Source: Sphingomonas sanguinis NBRC 13937 (GTDB lineage Bacteria; Pseudomonadota; Alphaproteobacteria; Sphingomonadales; Sphingomonadaceae). Taken from it: 64,000 nucleotides of DNA. Shown in pieces: positions 1 through 8,611 of the stretch (positions are counted from its first letter, which is position 1; each line of letters starts with the position of its first letter). The notes under the pieces are model-generated. The model was not told where the DNA came from and did not search any database. It saw only the letters and a program-made list of their open reading frames with translations. The DNA lies in NCBI RefSeq assembly GCF_001591005.1, contig NZ_BCTY01000002.1, positions 62,001-126,000 of the forward strand, written 5' to 3'. A program made the translations under genes and the position numbers.

Positions 1-423
1 CCCGATCAGCCGCCGCCCGAGCAGGTGATGACGCTCGACCAGCTCGTGCACGATCCGCCGGACCTGCCGGGCGAAGACCTCGGGACCCGTATCCTCGAAC
101 GCTTCCCGCACCGAGGCGATGGGCGAGCCATGAAAGTCGACCAGCGTCACGTCGACCGCGCCGTGATGAGGTGCTGCACCGATCGCGTAGCCCGCATCGC
201 GCGCGATCTGCAGCGGCACCGACGGGCGACCACGCGCGGGCGAGCGCAGGCTCTCCGCCTCCTCGACCAGCCCCACCGCCATCAGGTCGCGCGCCATCGC
301 GGTCATCGCCGCCGGGCTGAACCCCAGGTTGCGCGCCAGGTCCAGGCGCGACGCCGCGCCCTTGACCCATAGCGAGTGCACGACGCGCTGCTGCGCCCGG
401 TCGAGTTGGAAATTCGTCCTCAC
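1..423 (-). CDS. ROK-family transcriptional regulator, N-terminal part (cut by window start)
   Basis: The 141 visible residues begin with a GTG start (421-423) and run off the window. Residues about 8-55 form a MarR-like winged helix (segment SRLDLARNLGFSPAAMTA), followed by an ARGRPSVPL linker that is typical of ROK repressors and then the first strand of the sugar-kinase-like ROK fold (YAIGAAPHHGAVDVTLVDF). ROK regulators bind AT-rich palindromes and sense sugars or sugar phosphates. The gene is divergent from the TonB receptor at 533 with a 109-nt gap holding an AT-rich inverted repeat, so it probably controls that unit. The effector is unknown. The family call is firm; the target is inference. 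Confidence 0.85.
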   Translation of the reverse strand, partial: MRTNFQLDRAQQRVVHSLWVKGAASRLDLARNLGFSPAAMTAMARDLMAVGLVEEAESLRSPARGRPSVPLQIARDAGYAIGAAPHHGAVDVTLVDFHGSPIASVREAFEDTGPEVFARQVRRIVHELVERHHLLGRRLIG

Positions 424-453
424 CCGCCCGCACCTATCGGCCGTTCGCGACGC

Positions 454-482
454 TTTTATTTATTTTTGCAGAAATAATAAAA
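454..482. promoter_or_regulatory. AT-rich imperfect inverted repeat, candidate ROK operator
   Basis: A TTTTATT-type arm at 454 faces an AATAATAAAA arm ending at 482 in the gap between the divergent ROK regulator and the TonB receptor. It is strikingly AT-rich against its surroundings. NagC/Mlc-type ROK proteins bind sites of this kind. The match is imperfect, with a one-base offset between arms. Confidence 0.4.
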
Positions 483-532
483 TTCGTCACAAAGCGCAGC
501 GAAAGGCCCGCCATCTCATCCGGGGGCTTTCC

Positions 533-3049
533 ATGACCAAGCAGCATCTTCTGACCACCGCAGGCCTTGTCGCGCTCAGCGCTCTGGCCGCCACGCCCGT
601 CCAGGCGCAACAGGCGACCCAGGCCTCGGCCGCCACTACCGCCGAAACCGGCGACATGCCCGCCGAGCAAAGCGGCGACATCGTCGTCACCGGCTCGGCC
701 CGTGCCGAGCGTCGCTTCGACGTCGCCTATGCGGTCAACAGCCTGTCGCAGACCGACATCCAGAAGATCGCGCCGCTGAACACCGCCGATCTCTTGGGCA
801 ACGTGCCGGGCATCCAGGTCGAGGCGACCGGCGGCGAGGTTCAGAACATCACCCGAGTGCGCGGCATTCCGACCGATCGCGGCTATCTGTATTTCCAGCA
901 GGACGGCCTGCCGCTCTATCAGGAAATCGACGGCTTCTTCTTTAATGCCGGCGAAGGCATGAACCGCTACGACCTGATGACGGAGCGGATGGAAGTGGTG
1001 CGCGGCGGCCCGGCGCCCATCTACGCCAGCGACGCCGCCGCCATCGTCAACAACATCACAGTCACCGGCACCGCCACCACGCGTGGCCGTGCGCAGCTGA
1101 CGCTGGGCGATACCGGCCTCTATCGCTTCGACACCTATCAGGCCGGGCCGCTGGGCGAGAACACCTATTATGCGGTCGGCGGCTTCGTCCGCTATCACGA
1201 CGGCTATCGCGACAACGGCTTCCCCAATGATCGCGGCGGCCAGATCCGCGCGAACATCAAGCATGACTTCTCCAATGGTTTCTTCAAGCTGAGCGCGCAG
1301 TTCGTCGACGACCACAATGTCTTCTACCTGCCGATCCCGACCAACGACCCCCGCAACCCGTCGGTCTCGCTCAACCCCTATATCGACTATTTCACGGGCA
1401 CGATGAACTCGCCCGCGCTGCGCAACGTGGCGATCACCTTCCAGAATGCGGGCGGTGGACTGACCACGCTGCACCGCGATCTCGCCAATGGCCGCTATAT
1501 CCGCTTCGGCAACCTCGCCTTCACCTATCAGGCGGAGTTCGACGACTGGACCGTCTCGCTGAAGTCGGGCGTGACCATCGGCAAGAACAGCTTCGACGCC
1601 TTTTACTCGACGACCAATCCGGTCGACGGCAACACCTTCGCCGCCAGCTATCTGAACGCCGCGCGTACCGCCTTCGGCCCGTCGGTTACGCGGATGGGCT
1701 ATTCCATTGCAGGCACGAACGGCGCGACCACCTACGATCCGTACGGCGCGTCGGGCCTGGTCATGTCGGGTCAGTACCGTGCGGTCGAATCGAACTTCTA
1801 TTCGGGCCAGGCCGACCTGAGCGTCACACGCCAGTTCGACACGCCCATCGGCCGTCACGACGTGAAGGCGGGCCTGTACGGTTCGCTCTGGGGCCAGAGC
1901 GTCCTTCAGGCCTATCAGGATTATCTGATCGAGGTGCGCGGCAAGCCCCGGACGCTGGACCTCTTCGCCTATAACGCGAACGGCGCGATCGTCGGCAGCG
2001 TGACGCAGAACGGTGTCCTGCGCGATACGACCACGCTCAATCGCGGCAATGTCGATGCGCGTATGGCCGCGCTCTATTTGAATGATACGTGGGACGTGAC
2101 CGACCGACTGCGCGTCGATGCGGGCATTCGCCATGAATGGTATGGCTATGCGGGTTATGCGGCGCTGACCACGAGCGCCAATCTGGGCGACCCGACGACG
2201 CTGGCCGACAACAACACTCGCGCCTTCACCGGCTCGGCGATCCGCAACCGCTATACGCCGCAGGCGACCAACTGGACCGCGGGCGTCAATTACGACCTGA
2301 CGCGTCATTTCGGCGCCTATGCCCGCATCTCGCAGTTGGAAATCCCGACGAGCTCGACCACGGTGCTCAGCACCGTGCCGGTCGCCATCGCGTCCAAGGC
2401 GCGGCAATATGAGGTCGGTCTGAAGGCGGTGTCGGGCGGTTCGTACCTGTACCTGACCGGCTTCTACACCAAGTTCGATCCGCTCAACGCCAGCTTCACC
2501 GCCTATAACCCGGTGACCGGCCGCAACGACCAGCCGGTGACCTTCATCGGCACGGCCGTGACCAAGGGTATCGAGGCGGACGGCCGTCTGGCCTTCGGCC
2601 GCACCTTCTCGCTCGCCGGGTCGGTCACGGTCGGCGATCCGCAGTACAAGAACCTGGTCAACAATGTCGGCGCGGACCCCAGCGCGGTGAACGGCAAGCA
2701 GATCATCCGCGAGCCCAAGCTTTATGGCCATGTGCGTCCGACCGTCGATTTCGACATCGGCACGACCCACGCCTCGCTCTACGGCAGCTATGAATATACC
2801 AGCCAGCGCTACACCGACTTCTTCAACCAGACCGCCCTGCCCGCCTTTGGCAGCTTCGGCGCAGGGATGATGGTGACGAACGGGCCGTGGCTGGTGCAGG
2901 TGGTCGGTGACAATCTGACCAACGCGCACGGCCTGACCGAGGGCAATACTCGCACCGACTCGCTGACCGGCCAGGGTAACGCCACCGCCATCTATGGGCG
3001 CCCCGTCTTTGGTCGCAACTTCCGCCTGGTCGTGAGCCGCTCGTGGTGA
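533..3049 (+). CDS. TonB-dependent receptor
   Basis: An 838-residue outer-membrane active transporter. The start ATG at 533 is followed by a signal peptide (MTKQHLLTTAGLVALSALAA, then a VQAQ cleavage region). A TonB-box-like segment (GDIVVTGSA) is near residue 45, the plug follows (LLGNVPGIQVEATGG; MEVVRGGPAPIYASDAAAIVN), and the beta-barrel ends with a C-terminal aromatic (VSRSW), as OMPs require. The reading frame is open further upstream, but that part would lie in the operator region and lacks a signal sequence. The stop overlaps the GTG start of the PI-PLC-like gene, so the two are probably co-transcribed. The substrate is unknown; linkage to a phosphodiesterase suggests a ligand carrying a phosphate or inositol group (inference). 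Confidence 0.9.
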   Translation: MTKQHLLTTAGLVALSALAATPVQAQQATQASAATTAETGDMPAEQSGDIVVTGSARAERRFDVAYAVNSLSQTDIQKIAPLNTADLLGNVPGIQVEATGGEVQNITRVRGIPTDRGYLYFQQDGLPLYQEIDGFFFNAGEGMNRYDLMTERMEVVRGGPAPIYASDAAAIVNNITVTGTATTRGRAQLTLGDTGLYRFDTYQAGPLGENTYYAVGGFVRYHDGYRDNGFPNDRGGQIRANIKHDFSNGFFKLSAQFVDDHNVFYLPIPTNDPRNPSVSLNPYIDYFTGTMNSPALRNVAITFQNAGGGLTTLHRDLANGRYIRFGNLAFTYQAEFDDWTVSLKSGVTIGKNSFDAFYSTTNPVDGNTFAASYLNAARTAFGPSVTRMGYSIAGTNGATTYDPYGASGLVMSGQYRAVESNFYSGQADLSVTRQFDTPIGRHDVKAGLYGSLWGQSVLQAYQDYLIEVRGKPRTLDLFAYNANGAIVGSVTQNGVLRDTTTLNRGNVDARMAALYLNDTWDVTDRLRVDAGIRHEWYGYAGYAALTTSANLGDPTTLADNNTRAFTGSAIRNRYTPQATNWTAGVNYDLTRHFGAYARISQLEIPTSSTTVLSTVPVAIASKARQYEVGLKAVSGGSYLYLTGFYTKFDPLNASFTAYNPVTGRNDQPVTFIGTAVTKGIEADGRLAFGRTFSLAGSVTVGDPQYKNLVNNVGADPSAVNGKQIIREPKLYGHVRPTVDFDIGTTHASLYGSYEYTSQRYTDFFNQTALPAFGSFGAGMMVTNGPWLVQVVGDNLTNAHGLTEGNTRTDSLTGQGNATAIYGRPVFGRNFRLVVSRSW

Positions 3050-4239
3050 CCGGACGCCTGATCCTCGCCGTCGGTGCCATAGCACTGGCGGCGGGAGCCC
3101 TGGCCCAGTCCGGCCCGCGCCCGGCCGACGAGGCATTGAAGCTGAACCAGATCCAGGTCGTCGGCACGCACAACAGCTACGCCCTGCCCGCCGACCCGCG
3201 CGTGATGGCGATGATGGCACCACGCATTCGTGCCCAATTCGCGCAGCCCCCCGCCAATCTCTCGGCCGAGCAGCGTGCCGCGCTGGCCGACGAGCATCCC
3301 GGCGGCCTCGCCGATCCGATGGATGCATTCGGCTATATCCAGATGCCGCTGGAGGCCCAGCTCGCCAGCGGCGTGCGCAGCGTCGAGCTCGACCTGCAGC
3401 CCGACCCCAAGGGCGGCCTCTATGCCGATCCAGCGCCCTATCGCGCTCTCGCCGCACGTGGCGAGAAGGACCTGAAAACCATCGACCGCGACGCATTGCG
3501 CGAGCCGGGGCTGAAGGTCTTCCACGTCGCCGATCTCGATTTTCGCAGCCAGTGCCCGACCTTCCGCTCCTGCCTGACGCTGCTGCGCCAATGGTCGGAT
3601 GCGACGCCGGGCCACAGCCCGGTCTTCGTGCTGCTCGAGCCCAAGCTCAGCGGCGCGGGCGAGCACAGCGTCGCGCCCTTCGACGCCGACGCTTTTGCCG
3701 AGGTCGACCGCTCGATCGCCGAGATCATCGGGCGCGAACGGGTGGTGATGCCCGACGACGTGCGTGGCACAATGCCGACGCTGGAAGCCGCCGTGCTGGC
3801 CAAGCGCTGGCCCACCTTGGCGCAGGCGCGCGGCAAGTTCGTGTTCCTGTTCCTGGTGCCGGGAATGAACTTCGCCGCCTTCGCCCCTTATCTCGACGGG
3901 CATCGCTCGCTGGAGGGGCGCATGGCCTTTGTGCAGGGCAAGCCGGGCATGGCGCACACCGCCTTCCTGCTCTTCGACAATGCCCTCACCCGCCAGGCCG
4001 ATATCCGCGCCGCCGTCGCCAAGGGCTATCTGGTGCGCACCCGCGCCGATATCGACACCGCCGATGCCCGGCGCAACGATCCCGCCCGGCGCGAAGCGGC
4101 GCTGGCCTCTGGCGCGCAAATCGTGTCCACGGACTATTTGACGACGCCCAATGTTCATGGGACCGACTATCATCTCGCGCCCTTTGCCGGCGGGTGGCGG
4201 TGCGATGCCGTGACCAGCCCCTGCCGCGCGACACGCTGA
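3043..4239 (+). CDS. Secreted Ca2+-dependent PI-PLC-like phosphodiesterase
   Basis: 398 residues from a GTG that overlaps the receptor stop by 7 nt. A hydrophobic signal peptide (residues about 1-21) is followed by the hallmark VGTHNSYAL (first catalytic His). The later motifs SVELDLQPD (metal-binding acidics) and KVFHVADLDF (second His) match the bacterial Ca2+-dependent phosphoinositide phospholipase C family. C-terminal features include LVRTRADIDTADA and an IVSTDY strand, as in the TIM-barrel GDPD/PI-PLC superfamily. The expected reaction is phosphodiester cleavage outside the cytoplasm. The actual substrate in bacteria is poorly defined. It lies between a TonB receptor and a YdcF-type gene, suggesting that the product is either released for or imported by the receptor system. 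Confidence 0.8.
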   Translation: MVTGRLILAVGAIALAAGALAQSGPRPADEALKLNQIQVVGTHNSYALPADPRVMAMMAPRIRAQFAQPPANLSAEQRAALADEHPGGLADPMDAFGYIQMPLEAQLASGVRSVELDLQPDPKGGLYADPAPYRALAARGEKDLKTIDRDALREPGLKVFHVADLDFRSQCPTFRSCLTLLRQWSDATPGHSPVFVLLEPKLSGAGEHSVAPFDADAFAEVDRSIAEIIGRERVVMPDDVRGTMPTLEAAVLAKRWPTLAQARGKFVFLFLVPGMNFAAFAPYLDGHRSLEGRMAFVQGKPGMAHTAFLLFDNALTRQADIRAAVAKGYLVRTRADIDTADARRNDPARREAALASGAQIVSTDYLTTPNVHGTDYHLAPFAGGWRCDAVTSPCRATR

Positions 4240-4255
4240 TACCCCGGGAGATCGA

Positions 4256-5368
4256 ATGACCATGAAGCGTATCGCCCTCCTCGTGCCGTTCCTTCTCGCC
4301 AGCCCGGCGCCCGGCATGGCCAGCACCGTGCCATCGGCTACCGCGACCGCCGATGACCGGGTGCTGGCCACGTTGCAGCGTCAGCTTTTCCCGACCGTCA
4401 CCGCCGTGATGGCGGCCCCAGCTACCCGAGCGCTGCTGGCCGAACGCGCCGAGCGTGATGCCGCGTGCAAGGGCGATATCGGCTGCCGGATTGAGGCCGC
4501 ACGCTGGTCGGATGCGGATATCGCGCGGTTGGCGACGCAGGGCGACGGGGCCGCGATCCGGCGCGAACTGGCCGGGCTGAACAAGGTCATCGCCGTCTAT
4601 GCCCAGGGGGTGGCCCCCGCCTATCCGCTGATCGACGGTCCGGGCGTTACCGGTTCGGCCCTGACGGCTCTGGTCGCCACCGCCCTCGCCTCCGCCGATG
4701 CGCTGCGGGGGGAAGCGGACTCGGCCCATGATCCGGGCATCGCGCTGGCCCTCACCCTGCTGGACTCGGCCGATCGGCTGGAGGCCGTGCGCTTCGGCCC
4801 GCTGGCGGCCCAGGAGAACGCCGCCGCCTTTCGTCACGCCCAAACGGTCGCCTGGTCGCGCTACAGGTACAGCGCGATCATCGTGCCCGGCATCGGTCCC
4901 GACGATCTGACCACCCCGCTCAGCGCGGCGGGCAAGCTCAACGTCCATATGGCCGCCGCCCGCTATCACGCAGGTTTCGCGCCCTTCATCATCCTGAGCG
5001 GATCGGCCGTCCATCCGCGCGGCACGCGCTTCTTCGAGGCGATCGAGATGCGGCGCGCGCTGATCGAACGCTACGGCGTGCCCGCCGAGGCGTTGGTGGT
5101 CGATCCCTATGCCCGGCACACGACCACCAATGTGCGCAACGCGGCCCGCCTTCTCGCGGCCATGAACGCACCATCGAAACCGGCGCTGGTCGTCACCGAT
5201 GTCGGGCAGGCCAGCTATATCGCCGGGCCCGCCTTCGCCGAGCGTAACCAGCGCGAGCTCGGCTACCAACCCGCCGAAATCAAGGCGCAACGCTCGCCCA
5301 ATGAGGTCGAGATCCTGCCCCGCCGAACCGGGCTGTTCATCGACCCGGCGGACCCTCTCGACCCCTGA
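4256..5368 (+). CDS. YdcF/SanA-like (DUF218) exported protein
   Basis: 370 residues. The ATG at 4256 has a GGGAG ribosome site just upstream; a second ATG two codons on is also possible. An N-terminal signal peptide (IALLVPFLLASPAPGMAS) leads to an alpha-helical region. The DUF218 domain begins near residue 200 with YSAIIVPG, then FIILSG and the DPYARHTTTNVRNA segment, and ends with SYIAGPAFAERN. DUF218 proteins (YdcF, SanA, ElyC) are envelope proteins whose enzymatic role is not settled; YdcF binds SAM in vitro. It lies 16 nt after the PI-PLC-like gene, consistent with one operon. The unusually long N-terminal half has no recognised domain. Confidence 0.75.
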   Translation: MTMKRIALLVPFLLASPAPGMASTVPSATATADDRVLATLQRQLFPTVTAVMAAPATRALLAERAERDAACKGDIGCRIEAARWSDADIARLATQGDGAAIRRELAGLNKVIAVYAQGVAPAYPLIDGPGVTGSALTALVATALASADALRGEADSAHDPGIALALTLLDSADRLEAVRFGPLAAQENAAAFRHAQTVAWSRYRYSAIIVPGIGPDDLTTPLSAAGKLNVHMAAARYHAGFAPFIILSGSAVHPRGTRFFEAIEMRRALIERYGVPAEALVVDPYARHTTTNVRNAARLLAAMNAPSKPALVVTDVGQASYIAGPAFAERNQRELGYQPAEIKAQRSPNEVEILPRRTGLFIDPADPLDP

Positions 5369-5379
5369 CCTTGGCGTCG

Positions 5380-6297
5380 CTACGCCGGTCGGCCCGCGAG
5401 CCTTTCGACCAGGAAGTCGACGAACACGCGCACCCGCGCAGGCGTCGTCGAGCCGCCGACGAATACGGCATGGATCAGCTCGACATCGCCCGGATTATAC
5501 TCCTCCAGCAGCGGCACCAGCCGTCCTTCGGCGATGTCGGTCGCGACGCTGAAGCGGCCGACGCGGGTGATGCCGACCCCGGCCACTGCGAGCTGCCCCA
5601 GCGTCTCGCCATTATTGGCGACAATCCCGCCCTCGATGCTCAGCGCGAAGTCCCGGCCATCGCGGCGGAACGGCCAGATCGGCTCGGCGCGGCGGAAGTT
5701 GAAGCTGAGGCAGTTATGGGCGTGCAGGTCCTCCGGCACCCGCGGCGTGCCCGCCCGCGCCAGATAGTCTGGCGAGGCGACGATCACCCGGCCGGACTCC
5801 CCCAGCTTACGCGCGGTCAGCCCACTATCGGCGAGCGGGCCGAAGCGGATCGCGACATCGGCCTGTCCGCCCGCGATATCGACCAGCGTGTCGGTCAGCG
5901 CCATGTCGATCAGGATATGCGGATAGGCCCGCGCGAAATCGCCGAGCAGCGGTACCACGCACAGCCGTCCGTGTGACAGCGCCGCATTGATCCGCAGCCG
6001 CCCGCGCGGCGCGCCCTGGTCGGCAATCTGCTGCTCGGCATCATCGAGATCGGCGAGGATACGCCGCGCGGCGAGCAGATAGGCCTGCCCCTCGGCGGTC
6101 AGCGTCAGCGCGCGCGTCGACCGCAGCAACAATCGCACGCCCAGCCGCGCCTCGATCCGATCGACCGCCCGCGCCACCGCCGACGGCGTCAGCCCCAGCG
6201 TCCGTCCGGCGGCGGAAAAGCTGCCCGCCTCCACGACGCTCGCGAACAGGGCGAGCGACCGGGCGCGGTCCTCTTGTCCGGCAAGCTTTGCATCCAA
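5380..6297 (-). CDS. LysR-family transcriptional regulator
   Basis: 305 residues from a TTG at 6295-6297, preceded by AAAGGA at 8-nt spacing. That gives the usual LTTR length; an ATG at 6351 in frame would add 18 non-homologous-looking residues. An N-terminal winged HTH (SLALFASVVEAGSFSAAGRTLGL split over SAVARAVDRIE) and a C-terminal periplasmic-binding-like effector domain (DVAIRFGPLADSGL; ITRVGRFSVATDIAEG) place it in the AaeR/DmlR-type branch. It is divergent from an aldo/keto reductase, a classical arrangement for a LysR regulator and its target. The effector is unknown. Confidence 0.88.
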   Translation of the reverse strand: MDAKLAGQEDRARSLALFASVVEAGSFSAAGRTLGLTPSAVARAVDRIEARLGVRLLLRSTRALTLTAEGQAYLLAARRILADLDDAEQQIADQGAPRGRLRINAALSHGRLCVVPLLGDFARAYPHILIDMALTDTLVDIAGGQADVAIRFGPLADSGLTARKLGESGRVIVASPDYLARAGTPRVPEDLHAHNCLSFNFRRAEPIWPFRRDGRDFALSIEGGIVANNGETLGQLAVAGVGITRVGRFSVATDIAEGRLVPLLEEYNPGDVELIHAVFVGGSTTPARVRVFVDFLVERLAGRPA

Positions 6298-6299
6298 CG

Positions 6300-6388
6300 C
6301 ACAAATCCTTTGCTCCGGCAGAGCATTCCGCCGCCCGGCCCAACCATCCATTTATGCGTCAGACCATGAAATTCGCAAAGGATCTGTG
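6300..6388. promoter_or_regulatory. Divergent promoter region bounded by a near-perfect 14-bp inverted repeat
   Basis: The region between the LysR gene and the aldo/keto reductase is bounded by arms 6300-6313 and 6375-6388, which are reverse complements except at one base. Each arm contains the AAAGGA ribosome site of its own gene. Symmetry could reflect dyad operator half-sites or simply two similar translation starts. Confidence 0.4.
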
Positions 6389-7423
6389 ATGGAATATCGG
6401 CAATTGGGATCGTCCGGTCTGCGCGTGCCGGCCCTGTCGTTCGGAGCCGCCACGTTCGGCGGCAAGGGCCCGCTGTTCAGCGCCTGGGGCACCAGCGACG
6501 TTACCGAGGCACGGCGGCTGGTCGACATCTGCCTCGACGCCGGTATCACGCTGTTCGACACCGCCGACGTCTATTCCGATGGCGCATCGGAAGAGGTGTT
6601 GGGCGCGGCGATCGAGGGGCGGCGCGACGCTGTCCTCATCTCCACCAAGACCGGCCTGCCGATGGGCGATGGCCCGCAAGACTGGGGCGCGTCACGCACA
6701 CGGCTGATCGGCGCGGTCGAGGCGGCGTTGCGGCGGCTCGGCACCGACTATCTTGACCTGCTCCAGCTCCACGCCTTCGACGCCTCGACGCAGACTGAGG
6801 AGGTGATGGGGACGCTCGACCGGCTGATCGCCGATGGCAAGGTCCGCTATGCCGGCGTCTCCAACTATCCCGGCTGGCAGATCATGAAGGCGCAAAGCCT
6901 GGCCGACCGTCATGGCTGGCCGCGGCTGGTCGCACATCAGGTCTATTACTCGCTCATCGGCCGCGCTTACGAATGGGACCTGATGCCGCTGGCGGCCGAT
7001 CAGGGGGTCGGCGCGCTGGTCTGGAGCCCGCTCGGCTGGGGCCGGCTGACCGGCAAGATCGGGCGCGGACGGCCGATCCCGGCGGGGAGCCGGTTGCACG
7101 AAACCGCGCAGTTCGCGCCGCCGGTCGAGGATGAGCATCTCTACCGCGTGGTCGACGCGCTGGAGGCCATAGCGGCCGAGACGGGCAAGACCGTGCCCCA
7201 GATTGCGATCAACTGGCTGTTGCGGCGGCCGACCGTGTCGTCGGTCATCATCGGCGCGCGCGACGAAGCGCAACTCCGCGACAATCTGGGCGCCGTCGGC
7301 TGGACGCTGACGCCCGAGCAGGTGGCGATGCTCGATGCGGCGAGCGACGTGCTGCCGCCCTATCCGCACACGCCCTATCGGCAGCAGGAGGGTTTTGCCC
7401 GGCTTGCGCCGCCGATGGTTTGA
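6389..7423 (+). CDS. Aldo/keto reductase
   Basis: 344 residues from ATG 6389 (a GTG three bases earlier is also in frame); AAAGGA lies 6 nt upstream. It is an NAD(P)H-dependent oxidoreductase with an (alpha/beta)8 barrel. The catalytic tetrad is visible: Asp57 (FDTAD), Tyr62 (VYSDG), Lys87 (STKTG) and His128 (LQLHAF). The C-terminal cofactor-binding segment is IIGARDEAQLRDNLGAVGW. It resembles the YakC/potassium-channel beta-subunit-like branch. It is probably regulated by the divergent LysR protein and is followed 12 nt later by an MFS exporter, suggesting a small detoxification or redox operon. The physiological carbonyl substrate cannot be read from sequence. Confidence 0.9.
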   Translation: MEYRQLGSSGLRVPALSFGAATFGGKGPLFSAWGTSDVTEARRLVDICLDAGITLFDTADVYSDGASEEVLGAAIEGRRDAVLISTKTGLPMGDGPQDWGASRTRLIGAVEAALRRLGTDYLDLLQLHAFDASTQTEEVMGTLDRLIADGKVRYAGVSNYPGWQIMKAQSLADRHGWPRLVAHQVYYSLIGRAYEWDLMPLAADQGVGALVWSPLGWGRLTGKIGRGRPIPAGSRLHETAQFAPPVEDEHLYRVVDALEAIAAETGKTVPQIAINWLLRRPTVSSVIIGARDEAQLRDNLGAVGWTLTPEQVAMLDAASDVLPPYPHTPYRQQEGFARLAPPMV

Positions 7424-7435
7424 GGAACCCAAAGC

Positions 7436-8611
7436 ATGAAATTCAACTCTGGGCTGATCGCACTGGCGATCGGCGCTTTCGGCATCGGCGTGACCGAGTT
7501 CGCGCCGATGGGCATGTTGCCGGTGATCGCCAGTGACCTGCACATATCGATACCGTCCGCCGGATTGCTCATCAGCGCCTATGCGATGGGCGTGTTGATC
7601 GGTGCGCCGTTGATGACGCTGACCACCGCGCGCTTCGACCGCCGGACGTTGCTGATCGCACTGATGGGCATCTTCACCCTCGGCAACGCGCTGTCGGCGC
7701 TGGCCGACGGGTACTGGATGCTGATGGCGGCGCGGGTCATCACCTCGTTCAATCACGGTGCGTTCTTCGGCGTCGGGTCGGTGGTGGCCGCCAGCCTGGT
7801 GCCGCCGGACAAGCGTGCAGGCGCGGTGGCGGCAATGTTCACCGGGCTGACCGTCGCCACGATCGGCGGCGTGCCGCTGGCAACCTGGGTGAGCGAAGCG
7901 ATCGGCTGGCGCAGCGCCTTTGCCGGGATCGCGGGTGTAGGAGCGCTCGCCATGCTGTCCCTGCGCCTCGCCCTTCCATCGCTCCCCTCGACCGGGAGTG
8001 GCGAGATGCGCGGGGAATTGCGGGTCCTGACGCGGGCGCCCGTGATGATGGCGCTCGCCCTGACAACAATCGGCTTTGGCGGTGTCTTCACTGTCTTCAC
8101 CTACATCGTGCCGATCCTGCGCGACGTGACGCATGGCTCGACCGGCTATATCACAGCGATGCTGATGCTGTTCGGGATCGGCGCGACCATCGGCAATGGT
8201 CTAGGTGGTCGGCTGGCGGATCGGTCGGTCGAGCGGACGCTGATGACCATGTTGGCGATCATGGCCCTCACCCTGCTGGGCTTCACGGTCTTGATGCAAT
8301 GGCCGGTGACCGCCGCCATCGCGATCCTGATCTGGGGCATTGCCAGCTTCGCGATCGTGCCGCCGCTACAGATGCGGGTGATGGATGCGGCCTCCGACGC
8401 CCCGAACCTGGCCTCCGCGATGAACATCGGAGCATTCAACCTGGGCAATGCCATCGGCGCGGCGCTGGGCGGCGGCGTGATTGGAGCCGGGCTCGGCCTG
8501 CCCGCCGTTTCGCTGGCGGGGGCGGCGATGGCTGCCCTGGCGTTGGTTACGCTGCTGGTGTCACGACGTCGAGCGGACGCCTTTGCTCAGAGGGAGGAGG
8601 CACTCACATAA
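7436..8611 (+). CDS. MFS drug/sugar efflux transporter (DHA1, AraJ/YdhP-like)
   Basis: 391 residues with 12 predicted membrane helices. It opens with LIALAIGAFGIGVTEFAPMG, the motif typical of AraJ/YdhP/CmlA-like members of the DHA1 family. The loop after helix 2 carries the expected conserved stretch (APLMTLTTARFDRRTLL), and GFGGVFTVFTYIVPIL begins the second half. The start ATG at 7436 follows the reductase stop by 12 nt, so both are likely on one transcript. The function is probably proton-driven export of a small molecule. The 3' end overlaps the convergent TauE-type gene by 25 nt. Confidence 0.88.
   Translation: MKFNSGLIALAIGAFGIGVTEFAPMGMLPVIASDLHISIPSAGLLISAYAMGVLIGAPLMTLTTARFDRRTLLIALMGIFTLGNALSALADGYWMLMAARVITSFNHGAFFGVGSVVAASLVPPDKRAGAVAAMFTGLTVATIGGVPLATWVSEAIGWRSAFAGIAGVGALAMLSLRLALPSLPSTGSGEMRGELRVLTRAPVMMALALTTIGFGGVFTVFTYIVPILRDVTHGSTGYITAMLMLFGIGATIGNGLGGRLADRSVERTLMTMLAIMALTLLGFTVLMQWPVTAAIAILIWGIASFAIVPPLQMRVMDAASDAPNLASAMNIGAFNLGNAIGAALGGGVIGAGLGLPAVSLAGAAMAALALVTLLVSRRRADAFAQREEALT

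Noticed and set aside
434-3496. 1020-residue open frame on the minus strand opposite the TonB receptor
   Set aside because: Its translation is Arg/Gly/Ala-rich with no domain, and it is antisense to a receptor with clear motifs; a GC-rich shadow frame.
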